NCBI GenBank assembly: GCA_963920665.1
Contig: OY987266.1
Location: forward strand, 23,486,248-23,550,247
Length of the DNA stretch: 64,000 nucleotides
Reading direction: 5' to 3'
From: Straminergon stramineum
Taxonomy: Eukaryota > Streptophyta > Bryopsida > Hypnales > Calliergonaceae
Shown piece after piece: positions 50,451 to 61,017 of the stretch; within the stretch, counting starts at the first letter, position 1, and every line of letters begins with the position of its first letter. The notes below the pieces were generated by a model. It was given only the letters and a program-made list of their open reading frames with translations. It searched no databases and was not told the origin of the DNA. The position numbers and the translations under genes are program-made.

Positions 50451-51140
50451 TTTCAGTTGTGACTCCATCACCCATTCACCCCTAGAGAATCAAAGACCCC
50501 TTTTGGCACTAAGAGGCCCCTTTGGAGTTTGGGGATTTGGGACTCTAGAAAAAAAGAAATTTAATTTCACCTCTTTTTATTTTATTTTTCTATAATTGCA
50601 TCACCCCTAGAAGCCTCTTTTGATACTAAGCCCTCCCCCCCCCCCCCCCCTTGTGGTTTTTTGGGATTGGAATTCTCCAAAAAAAACTTTTTCCTTTTTT
50701 TCCTTTTTTTTGCAACTCTATCACTCTTGAAACCCCTCTCATTACTAAGAAGTCCTTGGAGATATAGGGGTTTGGGACTCCCAAATTTTTTTATCTCCAA
50801 CTCCATCACCTCTATAAATGCCTCTTGATACTAAGAAGGTCTTTTGAAGTACTAGGATTGGGGACTCTCAAAACTTCTTCTTTTTTTCAATTTTTGCAAC
50901 TTTGTCACCCCAAGAAGCCCTTGTTAGTACTAAGAGCCCCCTTGGTAGGTTTGGGGATTTGGGACTCTTAAAAAAATTCAAAAATTTTTGGGTAGAAATT
51001 GAGAGGCCTTTTGGAGAGTCCAAGGTTTGAGATTTCTATAACTTTAATTTTAATTTTTAATTTTTTTTAGCATGGGTGATTGTCACGACTTTACTACCCC
51101 TAGAAACCCATGGGCATCGAGAAGTCCTTTGCATATACCA
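50451..51140 (+). repeat. Degenerate tandem array, about six units
   Basis: Units of about 90-135 bp start with variants of AACTCCATCACCCC (near 50461, 50595, 50714, 50801, 50899, 51082). Each continues with AGAAGCC, GATACTAAG, then GGGGATTTGGGACTCT and an A/T-rich stretch. A run of 16 C lies at 50635-50650. Confidence 0.8.
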
Positions 51141-52470
51141 TGCCTATTGCATGAACCCTTTGTCACTTGTCCAAAATATTTGTTATCCCTTCAAATCCCT
51201 TCAGGAGCTTGAGCTTTAGCAAATATTTTCAAGAGTAAAAAAAACATGGCTTGAAGTGGATTAGAATCATCACCTGCCATCACACCAAGCCAAGTGTAGT
51301 GTCAACGTGTTGGCCATGCCTCATTAGTCATAGGTCCACATTAATTGGGCTGGAATTTTACTGTAAATAGAATTTTTTTGAAATGTCTTTGCTTTCTCTC
51401 TATCAGCCTCAAAAATTCAAAGCTTTTTCTCAATCAAAGCTTTGGGCTCACAAGGTTTAAGCTCATAGCTCTTGAGCTTGCACTTTTAGGCTCACAAACT
51501 AGAGTCATTGATGTTATGTATTTCATTTTGGATAGAGGCGTTGATTACTAGATGCCGAAGGGATAATTTGAAACAATGTGGTGACTGGGCAATAGTATTA
51601 CCAAATCGTCCAAACTTACACTATGCCTCCTAATCAACGTGTTCACTTTGGTAGTGATTGTCCTTGTGATTCAAATCGCCATCCAGAAGTGAAGCCTCAT
51701 GAAGCACCACTACTTCTTTCTAAGGAACACAAACAAGAAATGCACACTTTCTTGATGAAATCCTCGATCTAACCTCACCACTATTGTCAAGTTGATGTCT
51801 AAAAATTTGGATTCTACTATACATCTTTAGATGCCACCTTTTTCTTCGTATGTGCTACTTTGGGGGGTTGTGTCATTTCTATTGGTAGTACCAACTCTTT
51901 TGTTGATGAATCCTTCATTTGCCTTTGCATTTTTTTTCTTTGCAACTAGGATTTTCTTCTTTGCAATGATCTTAATTAACTAAATGTGATAGCGAAGATG
52001 TGAACCCTAACTGATGCAAGGTTCTTAGTGTCATGCTTGTACAACCATCTTCCCTTTCTACATTGCCTTCAAGGCCTACGACAGACACTATTCTACATTT
52101 GAGCATTACATTTGAATGGAATATTTTTTAAAAGCAACAAAAAGCAAATGATAAGGAAAACCCTTGATGTTCACTCCTACACCCCTCATCCAATGAGACA
52201 TGAGCAAAATTGGAACACAAGGTTTGGCATTTTGGGGGTAATAGTAGTGTTAGTATGTTTATCTACCCTATTAAAGAAAGTGAGACATTATTCATGAACT
52301 TCAAATCAAATGTTTACTAGTGCCTAGTTGACAATGAGTTTTAATAACATTATTAGGTGGTGAACATTTTGAATTAGTATCACCAACACAAAATATCCTT
52401 ATTAGCATAAATATTGGTATCAACCTTATGTTTTTTTTACTCTAGTACAATGCTTTATTACAATGAAAAT

Positions 52471-52550
52471 CATGGTTACCAAAGCAAAAATTGGCCATTG
52501 ACACTCCAAATGTGGAGTGTCAATGAGCCAAGTTTTACTTTGATACCATG
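52471..52550. repeat. 80-bp hairpin
   Basis: CATGGTTACCAAAG pairs with CTTTGATACCATG, and CATTGACACTCCA with TGGAGTGTCAATG, around a 4-base loop. Confidence 0.8.
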
Positions 52551-52705
52551 ATTTGCCAAGACTTCTACATTATTTGATTTTTACCTTTATTTTTAAAGTG
52601 TTTGTCCAATGTCTAAATTTCAATTTTCTTGTACCTACTCAAAGTGCTTTGGGATGCACTTCTAATGATACAAATAAAAACTTTTAATTGTAATTGACAA
52701 CAAAA
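52545..52705 (+). repeat. Dispersed repeat, pair with 11105-11290
   Basis: Collinear phrases ACCATGATTTGCCAA, TTTGTCCAATGTC, TTGTACCTA and AAAGTGCTTT. Confidence 0.6.
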
Positions 52706-53404
52706 AGATCTATTTGTCCCTGAGACCCTTCATTGCATAATTCCTAACCAAATTAAAAACTCATGACATATTCTACAAGTTACGGAAGAAAGACAAGAGG
52801 TGTTAAATTTTGAGGCATATCAAAAGAAAACTCATAGTAAAAAAATTTTGAAACAATAAATTGTCATCTCAACAATTAAAAGGTTTTGAAAGTTGCTTTA
52901 AATCTACTACCAATTTATCACTCATCTATTTTTAGTCTACAAAAAGCTCACTTGATTTGAAGCACTTTGAGTTCCAAAGAGTAATCTAAAGCCAAAACAA
53001 TATTAGTGGATGCTAATTAATATGGAAAATTCTTTGGGAGTTGTAGGTCCAAAATTATGCTTGGCACAAGTTAAAAAAGATGGTAGAGCAATAGTCTACA
53101 CTTCAAATTTTAGTACACTTTGTCCCCCTTTCTAAAGTTCTAGAATGTGTAATTAGTTTTAAATTTGGTGAAGAATGGACTTTGTAGGAAAGATCTAAGC
53201 ATGGCTTTTTTTGGTGAAATTTCCCTAGATCTATCAGAATCTAACCACTATAAATTTGTCCCTCCAAAATTTGGCATGTGCAGTGAAACTAGCATAGGGG
53301 ACACTAGTCCAAAAAAAAAGCCTTGGATCTAAGTGAAGAGTGGATCTTTTTGTCGTCAACTCTACATACCTTTTAAAAGTTAAAAATACATTGGGAGGGC
53401 CAAT

Positions 53405-54850
53405 AGAAGGTAACCTAAAATACACCTAAAATCTCACAAATAAGCAATTCATCATGGTTCTGATTATTATATTAATTTTTTTTTTGTGGGGTGTAGTCAA
53501 AATTCTATTTTTAGTTTGGCCAATTGGTTGTTTTGTATGTTTATTTGTAGCTTTTACCAATCGGGTGTGTAGATGAGAGGCTTACTATTAGTATTTACCA
53601 ATTGAGATTGGACTTCAACTAATTTGGGATTTTAAGAGTCTAATTTCCAATTGGTAGTTATGGCGTTTGGCAGCCTAGGCCTTGTTTCCCAATTGTGTTT
53701 TTCAGTGATCCTTTGCAGCGTAGCAGAAGCTCCTTCCAATAGCAAGAAGTAAAACAATTGTGTTTGTTATTTCTATGTTGGATTTGTTGGAAATAGAGTG
53801 CATGTTTGCAATTGCAGAAATGTATTGTGTAATGTGTAATTTGGTGCAATGTGGGATGTGTGTGATTGTGATGAGGAGTTCATTGATTGTGAAAATATTA
53901 TTGTGTATGTGTGAGTGGAAAAATGTCAATTGGAAGAGAAGTTGTATGATCCGTTGATAACTGGAATTATTGTTTGAGTAAATTGCTGAGATAAAGCCGA
54001 TTGTGAAAATTGTTGTAGAGATGATTTGTTCTATGAATGTGAACTTGGATGTGAATTCAGATAGGAGAAATTAATTGGAATTAGTGTTGTGATGAGAGAC
54101 TGGGAGAAAACATACTGAGAAATTGAATTGAAGTTGAGTGTACAAAAAATGGAGTGAAGATATTGTGAATTATATGAGAGTGATGATGTGAAGTTTGGAT
54201 GAATTGGATTTGTGAAATTATGAGTTCAAATGTTGTGAGGCAATTGGAATATAAATTTGAGAAGAAATCAATCTGTGAATGAAAGAATACAGGAAGCTGT
54301 CTAATCAAAATTACTGGTGTAATCTGAGGAGTTTACTGATGAAGATATCGATTGGAAAAGATGATGCTATTGAATGTTGCTGAGTTTTAAAAGAAGATCA
54401 ATTGGATGTAAAAGCTGGATGTTGAAGATTATTTATTGGAGCAAAGGCTTATTGGAGAAAAGCTTCAAGGGGAATTATACATAGACTATTGAGATATGAT
54501 AAGTAGTTCTAGAACTTTAGCATATTGATATGTAATAGGAACATTGTAAACTCCCAATCTTACAATTGGCAAAACTTTTAGGTAACTCTTTAGACTTCAA
54601 TTTGATGTACACTTACTTCCTAGAGTTTGAACTTTATCCTAGGTGTTTTATTTTTAATATGAAAACAATTTAAAATATTGTTTTCATGGGGTCAAAGTGC
54701 TGAAATAGGTATTTCTAAAACCAACCGTAGATTCTCATAAATAGTGGGAGAAAATTTTAGGCAAGACTCTATAGTGGTTGATTTAGAAAGTGGTTGAAAT
54801 TACAGTAGAAACACCTAAAACTATCAATATAAGCAATTCAACATACTTAG
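53405..54850 (+). repeat. Dispersed repeat split by a G/T-rich block
   Basis: Left part 53405-53480 (CACCTAAAATC.CACAAATAAGC, TTATTATATT) and right part 54690-54850 (CAAAGTGCTGAAATA, GATTCTCATAAATAGTGGGAG) are joined in the 48985-49250 copy. Between them lies 1.2 kb that is rich in G and T and poor in C on the plus strand, like 21340-23250. The block was probably inserted. No clean target duplication or LTR termini were found. Confidence 0.5.
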
Positions 54851-55065
54851 TTGGAGATGTCTTTTTCTAGAAAAATATTTATATAGTATTAGCAATTGAA
54901 AATCATGAATTTAAAAAAAATTTGGGTATGGAATGTAATTTCTATGTACTTTTATCGTAGAAGCTTCTAAACCACTAAAAACATTATATAGCTGGATTTG
55001 AAACCAAAATCCAAGAAAACTAGTAGTCAACTCATTATTTGCAATTTAAGAAGGGGCCAATTTAA

Positions 55066-55991
55066 TCCCTAAAGTTCCTTGACTATGTTATCACCCAAAA
55101 CCCTCAAAAATTGCCATTTCTAATGCAAGTACTATATTTTTGAAAAATGTCATTTTTGGAAATATGTAACCATAGGATCTTGTATTACGCTTGATTGAAA
55201 AGATGTTGAAAAAATTTCAGAAATTTCCACCATGTAGATTGCAAGATATTAGCATTTGAAGTGACAACAATCCTTTTTTTGGCCCTGTGAAAATCTGGGC
55301 AGCTGCATTTCACAAGGCCACATATGTATGAAAAAATGTCCAAAATGGTGGCGCTTCTTTAGATTCAATCTTCAATTCAAGTTGTCTACATTCTTAAAAA
55401 TTTTCAAATCATTTGGAATTGTGCAACATTTAGGAAAAAAATAGTAAATAGAAAGATGTAGAGAATGATTCAAAATACGAAATTGTTAAGAATTTTGTTA
55501 TGGAATGGAAAAATCCCAATCCCAATGGTTGTAATGTTTTAATTAACAATTTACACCTAATAATTTATTTATTTTTCCAAAAATATTGAATATTGAGGAC
55601 TATTTTAAATAAAGGACTTCAAAGTTTATTTTAAAGTAAAGAATTGCCCATAAACTAAAACATCTCATAACTTTTGACTAATTGATCAAAATGGAATGAT
55701 TCAAAACTTCCTATGTATATATGAATCCTTAAAACCAATTTCATATTTTTATTTTTGAAAAAAGTGATTTTTTCAAATTTGCCTGGACTGCCCAAGTTGA
55801 GAAACAAACTACATATTAGACCATAGCTTTTGACTCATATTTCCAAATGTCTTGAAATTTAGTGTACATGAAAGATATTTCTCATCTACACCTTCTATTA
55901 AAGTTTGGGGGAAAAACATAAAAATCTCTAGTCACACATACCTGCCCAAAATTTCTATGTTGCCAAAAAATGCACCTTGGTCCTTGAGGAG
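55066..55991. mobile_element. TTAA-family element, 926 bp
   Basis: Left end TCCCTAAAGTTCCTTGACTA, right end GGTCCTTGAGGAG, flanked by TTAA at 55062-55065 and 55992-55995. Collinear with 28833-29741, and with the right half of 33037-34272. Confidence 0.85.
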
Positions 55992-55995
55992 TTAA

Positions 55996-56689
55996 TGATA
56001 CTTTTGAGGGACACTTTAATGGAAGTTTAGGGACACCTCAAGGGAAATCTACTATGCATAAATGGGATAAAGACGATTTTGGGTGTTTCTACCTTAAATA
56101 TTGTCACCTTACTAATTGACTTGAGGATGCTCTAACTAATACCAATGTGTCAACTATTGTTCAGCACATATAACTTATGTACAACAATCCGTGGAATTCT
56201 TAAATTTCAATATGTTTGCCCCACCCTAGGCTATGGCAAACCTTGTCATGTCCCCGACACAAAGCCCTTACTTTAGTTTAAAGTGAAGGCACCCATAAGT
56301 GATCAAATAAGCAATTCTAGACATGATCTAGAGTAGTGCAAGGCAAAGCAAACATTTTTAGAGGTGCAATGATAGAAATGATGGGGATTGCAAAAACCAA
56401 TTTGGTAATTTTATCACTTAAACTCAAATTATTATGAATTTTGAAAGCCAAAAATTCGTTTGGATCTTATGTCCAATGTCTAAAGACTTCCAAAACCACT
56501 CACTTAAAGTCACTCAAGGTGAGGGACATATGTTATGACACTTTGGCACCTAGACATGCCATGGCACGTAAGATGAGGGACATGTGTCATTTTTTGAAAA
56601 ACAGAAATGAATCCCAACCTCTCTTGAATTTGAGACATCCTATTAATTGGTGATGGGGTGCTAGTTAGTCAGGAATGGGTGCCTTCCCC
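55996..56689. other. Intergenic, nothing recognised
   Basis: AT-rich, no gene. The open frame 56441-56653 has no recognisable domain. Confidence 0.5.
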
Positions 56690-56693
56690 TTAA

Positions 56694-56979
56694 ACCTTAA
56701 AGGACATGGCCCCCTATGACCAAGGTAGTCACCAAAATCATCGGATTACTAGACCAATAGGTGCATTCTCTTTTTCTACAATCAACAATGAAGTCATCCA
56801 TCAGACCATTCTGGTCTCCAGCATCCTTATAGATTTAACCCTTAAAGGACGCCAGGGCCAAAAAGTAGTCAATGGATGACATCATTGTTTACTATAGAAA
56901 CGAAGAATGCACCTATTGGTCCAATAAGCGGAGCAGTTTTGATGACTACCTTGGTCATGGGGGCCATGTCCTTTAAGGG
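56694..56979. mobile_element. TTAA-family hairpin, 286 bp, with a third terminus inside
   Basis: The arms of about 115 bp pair well: ACCTTAAAGGACATGGCCCC and its inverse at the ends, then CCAATAGGTGCATTCT and its inverse. TTAA flanks are exact (56690-56693, 56980-56983). The centre carries another TTAACCCTTAAAGGAC (56835-56850). The element may therefore be a head-to-head compound of a shorter one. Confidence 0.85.
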
Positions 56980-57249
56980 TTAATTTACTCAAGTAAGTTA
57001 CAATGCCATCTGTTGAATTCATCGTCTTGAAGTCTGCACTCTACAGTGACAACTAACTTACTGGTATAAGCTTATATTGTTTTTTATTTTATTTTTATTT
57101 TGAAACAAATGAAATGGATAAGCTTATATTATGCCTTGGTGGGATCTAAAAATCTATTTTTTGGTTTTATTTTCAAGAAGACTTTGCCATTGCAAGGGAC
57201 ATATCAGGGGTAAGTATTTGTGATTACATTTCAATAGGACATGGATTAA

Positions 57250-57828
57250 CCCCTAAGCATTCCCACGTCCATTTTCTGGATGATGAATAGATTGAAACTG
57301 AAGTTTCATCCTTTTAATTGCTTGGATGAAAGTTATTCTAATTTGTGGAGATACTTTATCAAGTTGTTGTCCTATCTAAAAGTTGGATTTGGTGTTACTA
57401 GAATACATATTTTTCTATAATTATCAATGTGCAAGTATGTCAAGTGGTTGACCAAGCCAAAATTGCATTGACTCTAGTTCAAAATAGGATTTGCTAAAAT
57501 GAGGTCATAGATTTTAAAAACACAAAAATTTCAAAAAATCACCATGTGAAGAGAACCTCATTTAAAATCCATTCCAAAAAATTTTATTCAAAAAACAATA
57601 ACATTTTGCTTGTAATCAAATTTAGAAGGAATTTAAAAATTTTCCTTTCAAATTTAAAAAATATATATTGGTGATAGCATCAATGAATCTAACCATATAA
57701 ATGGAATCTACAATTCTCAGTCTATAACTTTTATTTGTATATCAATTCCTAAATATGCTTCCAAATAGGGCTTTATGATGATTTTTCTCGAATTGCCAAT
57801 TTTGGAGATGAATCTAAACATTTAGGGG
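57250..57828. mobile_element. TTAA-family element, 579 bp
   Basis: Left end CCCCTAAGCATT, right end AACATTTAGGGG, with exact TTAA on both sides (57246-57249, 57829-57832). The left 370 bp closely match 63630-64000. Non-coding. Confidence 0.85.
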
Positions 57829-57958
57829 TTAACTTCAGTTAATTACAGAGAAGCCTAGAGAGATGAATTGATTATTCTCTTTTTTCTTTTTAATGGTCAC
57901 CACCCTTTCCAAAAAATAAAGTTAGTTATAGTAGAACCACCCATTACCAACCACTGAA

Positions 57959-58218
57959 CCCCTGAGCGTCACAAAGAGAACAACATAAATGAGGAGCTTT
58001 TTTTTATGGATCTAAAAAATCCAAAATAATTTGAGAACTACTCAATTACTGAAAGTTTAACGATTTAGATTTGAAACCAACTTACTAGTGAGTACGAATC
58101 TACAATTTTTAAGAGAATCTACCATGTGGATTTCGAGATTATAATACTTGATGAACTTAATATTTCACAAATCCTATTTTTTCAGCATCCAAAAAATGTC
58201 CCCTCTAACGCACAGGGG
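57959..58218. mobile_element. TTAA-family element, 260 bp
   Basis: Left end CCCCTGAGCGTCA, right end TAACGCACAGGGG: inverted repeats of 13 bp with two mismatches. Flanks TGAA (57955-57958) and TTAA (58219-58222). Confidence 0.7.
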
Positions 58219-58222
58219 TTAA

Positions 58223-58559
58223 ACATTATGTGCATGATCTAGAGCAACAAAAGGCAATGTAAATTTTCCACCTTGTACTCTTGTAGAAAGATAGAAATAA
58301 TGGGAATTACAAATTTTTTGGTAATTTTTAGCCTTGAATTGAAATTACTTGATGTGTCATGACATTGATGGTTAGAAGATGGTTAGAAACCAAGACCTAA
58401 TGATTAAAAATCAATTACTCCCCTATTGAATTTCCCAGTACCTAAAGATTGGCCACGAGACTTGGTTGGTAATAGGTGGTTCTACTGAATTGGATAAAAG
58501 TTAGTGCTGGTTCACATTGACTATGGTCGTGCTACAAGATGCATTGAAAGAACTTAAGC
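58223..58559. other. Intergenic, nothing recognised
   Basis: AT-rich spacer with no gene or clear element. Confidence 0.5.
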
Positions 58560-58561
58560 TA

Positions 58562-58780
58562 AGGTCAGAGCACCCAATGGTGTCCCTATACCCAATGGCA
58601 TCCCTTTCTAGGCCAATAATTCATTCTAGAACATAAATGTAGCTAGACTGTAGACATCTTATCATTTTAGGTCAAAAAAATAAGCGTTCTACAATCTACT
58701 TATATTTACAACCTAAAATGATTATGCTCTGTAGAGTCTAACGCCATTGGGTATAGGGACGCCATTGGGTGTTCCTACCT
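58562..58780. mobile_element. AGGTMRGA-ended MITE, 219 bp
   Basis: The left end AGGTCAGAGCACCCAATGG and right end CCATTGGGTGTTCCTACCT pair, and the pairing continues to about 42 bp (..CCCTATACCCAATGGC). TA flanks at 58560-58561 and 58781-58782. It shares only the terminal bases with the 15591/31065 family, so it is a different member of the same type. Confidence 0.85.
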
Positions 58781-58840
58781 TACATTATTAGATGGAAAGA
58801 ATGACTGGATGATTTGGATGATAGATTGTTGCACAATGAT

Positions 58841-59950
58841 TGTCGCGCCCCTTAGTGACACTTACCACCTTAAGCTCACTTTCCAAACACTTATCACTTT
58901 AGTGCTACCAAGGTTCACGCTCTCCTAACACTGCACATGCCACGCACCCACAATGTTAGGTTCCAACTCAAGTCACGAGGTTCCCCATTCCTCCGTGACT
59001 CCCAATCCTTTCTTTCCAATACTTAACTCTCACAAGACACCGGGCATGTCATTTGATGACATGGGGCGGAACTTCCATTGATGTCCAAGCACTCGGTGAG
59101 GCACTACTCCCACCGGTGCTAACCGCCCTTGAATGGGACCCAACTCCCCACTAGGCCCAATCCAACTCATTTCGAGACTCACCAAACGGGACTCACACCA
59201 TGGCCTAGTGTGGAGTGGGACACCACCCAACCGGTATCAAGGAGTGCACAAGCACTCCATGGTAACACACAAGTGGTGGTGAGGCTCCAACACTAGCCTC
59301 ACCACCCGGGGTCATTTAGACTCACCATGGCACCATCCGGGAGGGAGGAGGGAGACCACCCCTCCTCATAGTACTCTCTACGGGATTCGGCAACCCCCCC
59401 CCCATACTAGAGGTCACCGGGAACCCCCAAGATGCACCCCATCTTGGAAGACCACCCATTTCTCCCGATTCGCGCTAGTTTGGGACTCCCGAACTTCCAC
59501 TCGGCATAACTTTGTGGTCCGGGATCCAAATCGCACATGCGACCCCATTTTCGACATCTACGCGACGCGTAGATGCCGATGGACTACTCACTTGCTCCAT
59601 TCGTACAAGTACTCGCAAAGATATCGCCCTCCAAAGATTCGGGACACTCCCGGCGCGGTCAGGGCACTCCCGGCGCGACCGGGACACCCCCAACTTTGAA
59701 CGCCCATAACTTTTGACTCGCAAGTCCAAATCACGCGTTCTTTAGACGGCTGGAAGCGTCTTCTCAAGACCTTTCCAAGCATGTATCACACGCCCCCAAA
59801 TTCGTCCGGATCAGAGCGCTACCTCGCTCTGATCGCTCGGGACTCCTAGTCCCCCTCACCTCATCTCTTGCAAGGCTTGGGGAGTCACCCCCAATGTCCC
59901 CCTTGCTCACCAAGGTGGCACGGGCACACCTTGTGATGAGGGTCGTGACA
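58841..59950. mobile_element. Complete solo LTR, 1110 bp, with target duplication ATGAT
   Basis: Starts TGTCGCGCCC and ends GGTCGTGACA, the TG..CA rule with short inverted ends. ATGAT is repeated exactly on both sides (58836-58840 and 59951-59955). GC content and CpG are far higher than in the surroundings. It contains a perfect palindrome CATCTACGCG..CGCGTAGATG (59554-59574) and a tandem CACTCCCGGCGCG pair (59646-59680). TGTCRCGMCC ends are common in plant Ty3/Gypsy LTRs, so Gypsy origin is likely but inferred. Internal regions are absent. Confidence 0.9.
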
Positions 59951-59955
59951 ATGAT

Positions 59956-60110
59956 TTTTTCAATTTTTTTCAATTTTTGACTATTTTCTTTTACACAAAT
60001 GAAACGGAATTTCATTGCAAGATGAAAAATACATACCGGCCAACCAAAAGTGGCTTGACCGGGGACAAGACACGGAGAAATTTTCTACTTTTTTTGGAAA
60101 CACACAAAAC
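59956..60110 (-). mobile_element. Possible non-LTR retroelement 3' end
   Basis: T-rich head, then ACACAAATGAAACGGAATTT and CATTGCAAG, shared with 32583-32622 and loosely with 30553. The solo LTR is inserted right beside the T-rich head. Confidence 0.4.
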
Positions 60111-60232
60111 TGCACAATGATTTATTTAATTTATTTAATTTTAAACCTAGAGTTTATTCCAAGAAGAGAACAAGAACAAATAGCGGATAATTGCACAATG
60201 ATTTGGTAACGTACAATTGTCTTTCAAACTTA

Positions 60233-61014
60233 GGGCCTCTTCACACTATGGCCGTCTAAGTCGAGAGGCCATGGGATTGAGTGGGCAAACTTTGGTGAGA
60301 GTCCAAGGAAATGAGCAATAAATAGGCCAAAAAAACTAGGAATTAGAGCCTTCGACCGGCCATAGTGTGAAGCCTCCAAAGTCCAAGCCCAAAGTCCAAG
60401 CCTAAAGTCCAAACCTATTCCATTTTTTCGACTTTTATCCTTTCTCTCCACATTAATCCATCCAATTTTTGAAATTTTCAATGAATTGTCACCCATGTGA
60501 CAATTTTTCAAGCAAAAGGTTAAAAAACATGAGAAAGGAGTAAAAAATGGCCTTGGAAAAATAATTACAGCACATGCTCTCATCATCAAAGAAGGAATAT
60601 GAAGGATATTAATGGAATAAAAAGGTGGCATTAAACATTGAAGGGAAGTAGGTTCATTGAATGCTAAGACTCACCATTTTAGTAGTGAGACTAGGTTTCA
60701 AACCCCAATGGCGACACAAATAAACAAGTAAGGTCATCCTACCTATTTCTACAAAAACAGTCAAATCTAGTGGTTGAGATCTTGTCATTTTTGAAAAAAA
60801 CTTGACGGACTCTCAATTAGAGTTCGAGTTGGCCAGAAATGGAGACCCAAATTCTAATCGAGAGTCCATCGCCATGTAGGCAAACAAATGGGTGACAGAC
60901 TTTGGACTGTGCCTCCTTGTGTGAAAACTTGAGAGGCCGAACTCTTGGGTTTCTGCAATCTCATTGGTTGAAACCAACAGACTCTGGACCTTGTGCCGTA
61001 GTGTGAAGTGGCCC
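60233..61014. mobile_element. PIF/Harbinger-like non-autonomous element, 782 bp
   Basis: Left end GGGCCTCTTCACACTATGGC, right end GCCGTAGTGTGAAGTGGCCC: 20-bp inverted repeats with two mismatches. TTA occurs on both sides (60230-60232, 61015-61017), the usual 3-bp target of PIF/Harbinger. A third copy of the terminus lies inside at 60361-60383. An inner palindrome (GACTCTCAATTAGAGTT.. and its inverse) lies at about 60808-60870. The 133-codon minus frame starting at 60631 ends at the terminus and has no transposase motif. Confidence 0.85.
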
Positions 61015-61017
61015 TTA

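Larger units (their letters stand above)
51141..53404. other. AT-rich intergenic
   Basis: No gene recognised. A 49-codon frame starts at 51623 (MPPNQRVHFGSDCPCD..), without a known domain. Contains the hairpin 52471-52550 and the dispersed repeat 52545-52705. Confidence 0.45.

Noticed and set aside
50451..51140. Regular repeats considered as a CRISPR array
   Set aside because: Unit lengths vary, the repeats are degenerate, and the genome is plant.
51623..51772. 49-codon frame MPPNQRVHFGSDCPCD..
   Set aside because: Short, with no recognisable domain and no splice or element context.
59475..60015. Several overlapping frames on both strands
   Set aside because: They fall in the GC-rich solo LTR, where stop codons are scarce by composition.
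60230..60631. 133-codon minus-strand frame
   Set aside because: It lies inside the Harbinger-like element, runs into its terminal repeat, and lacks transposase motifs.
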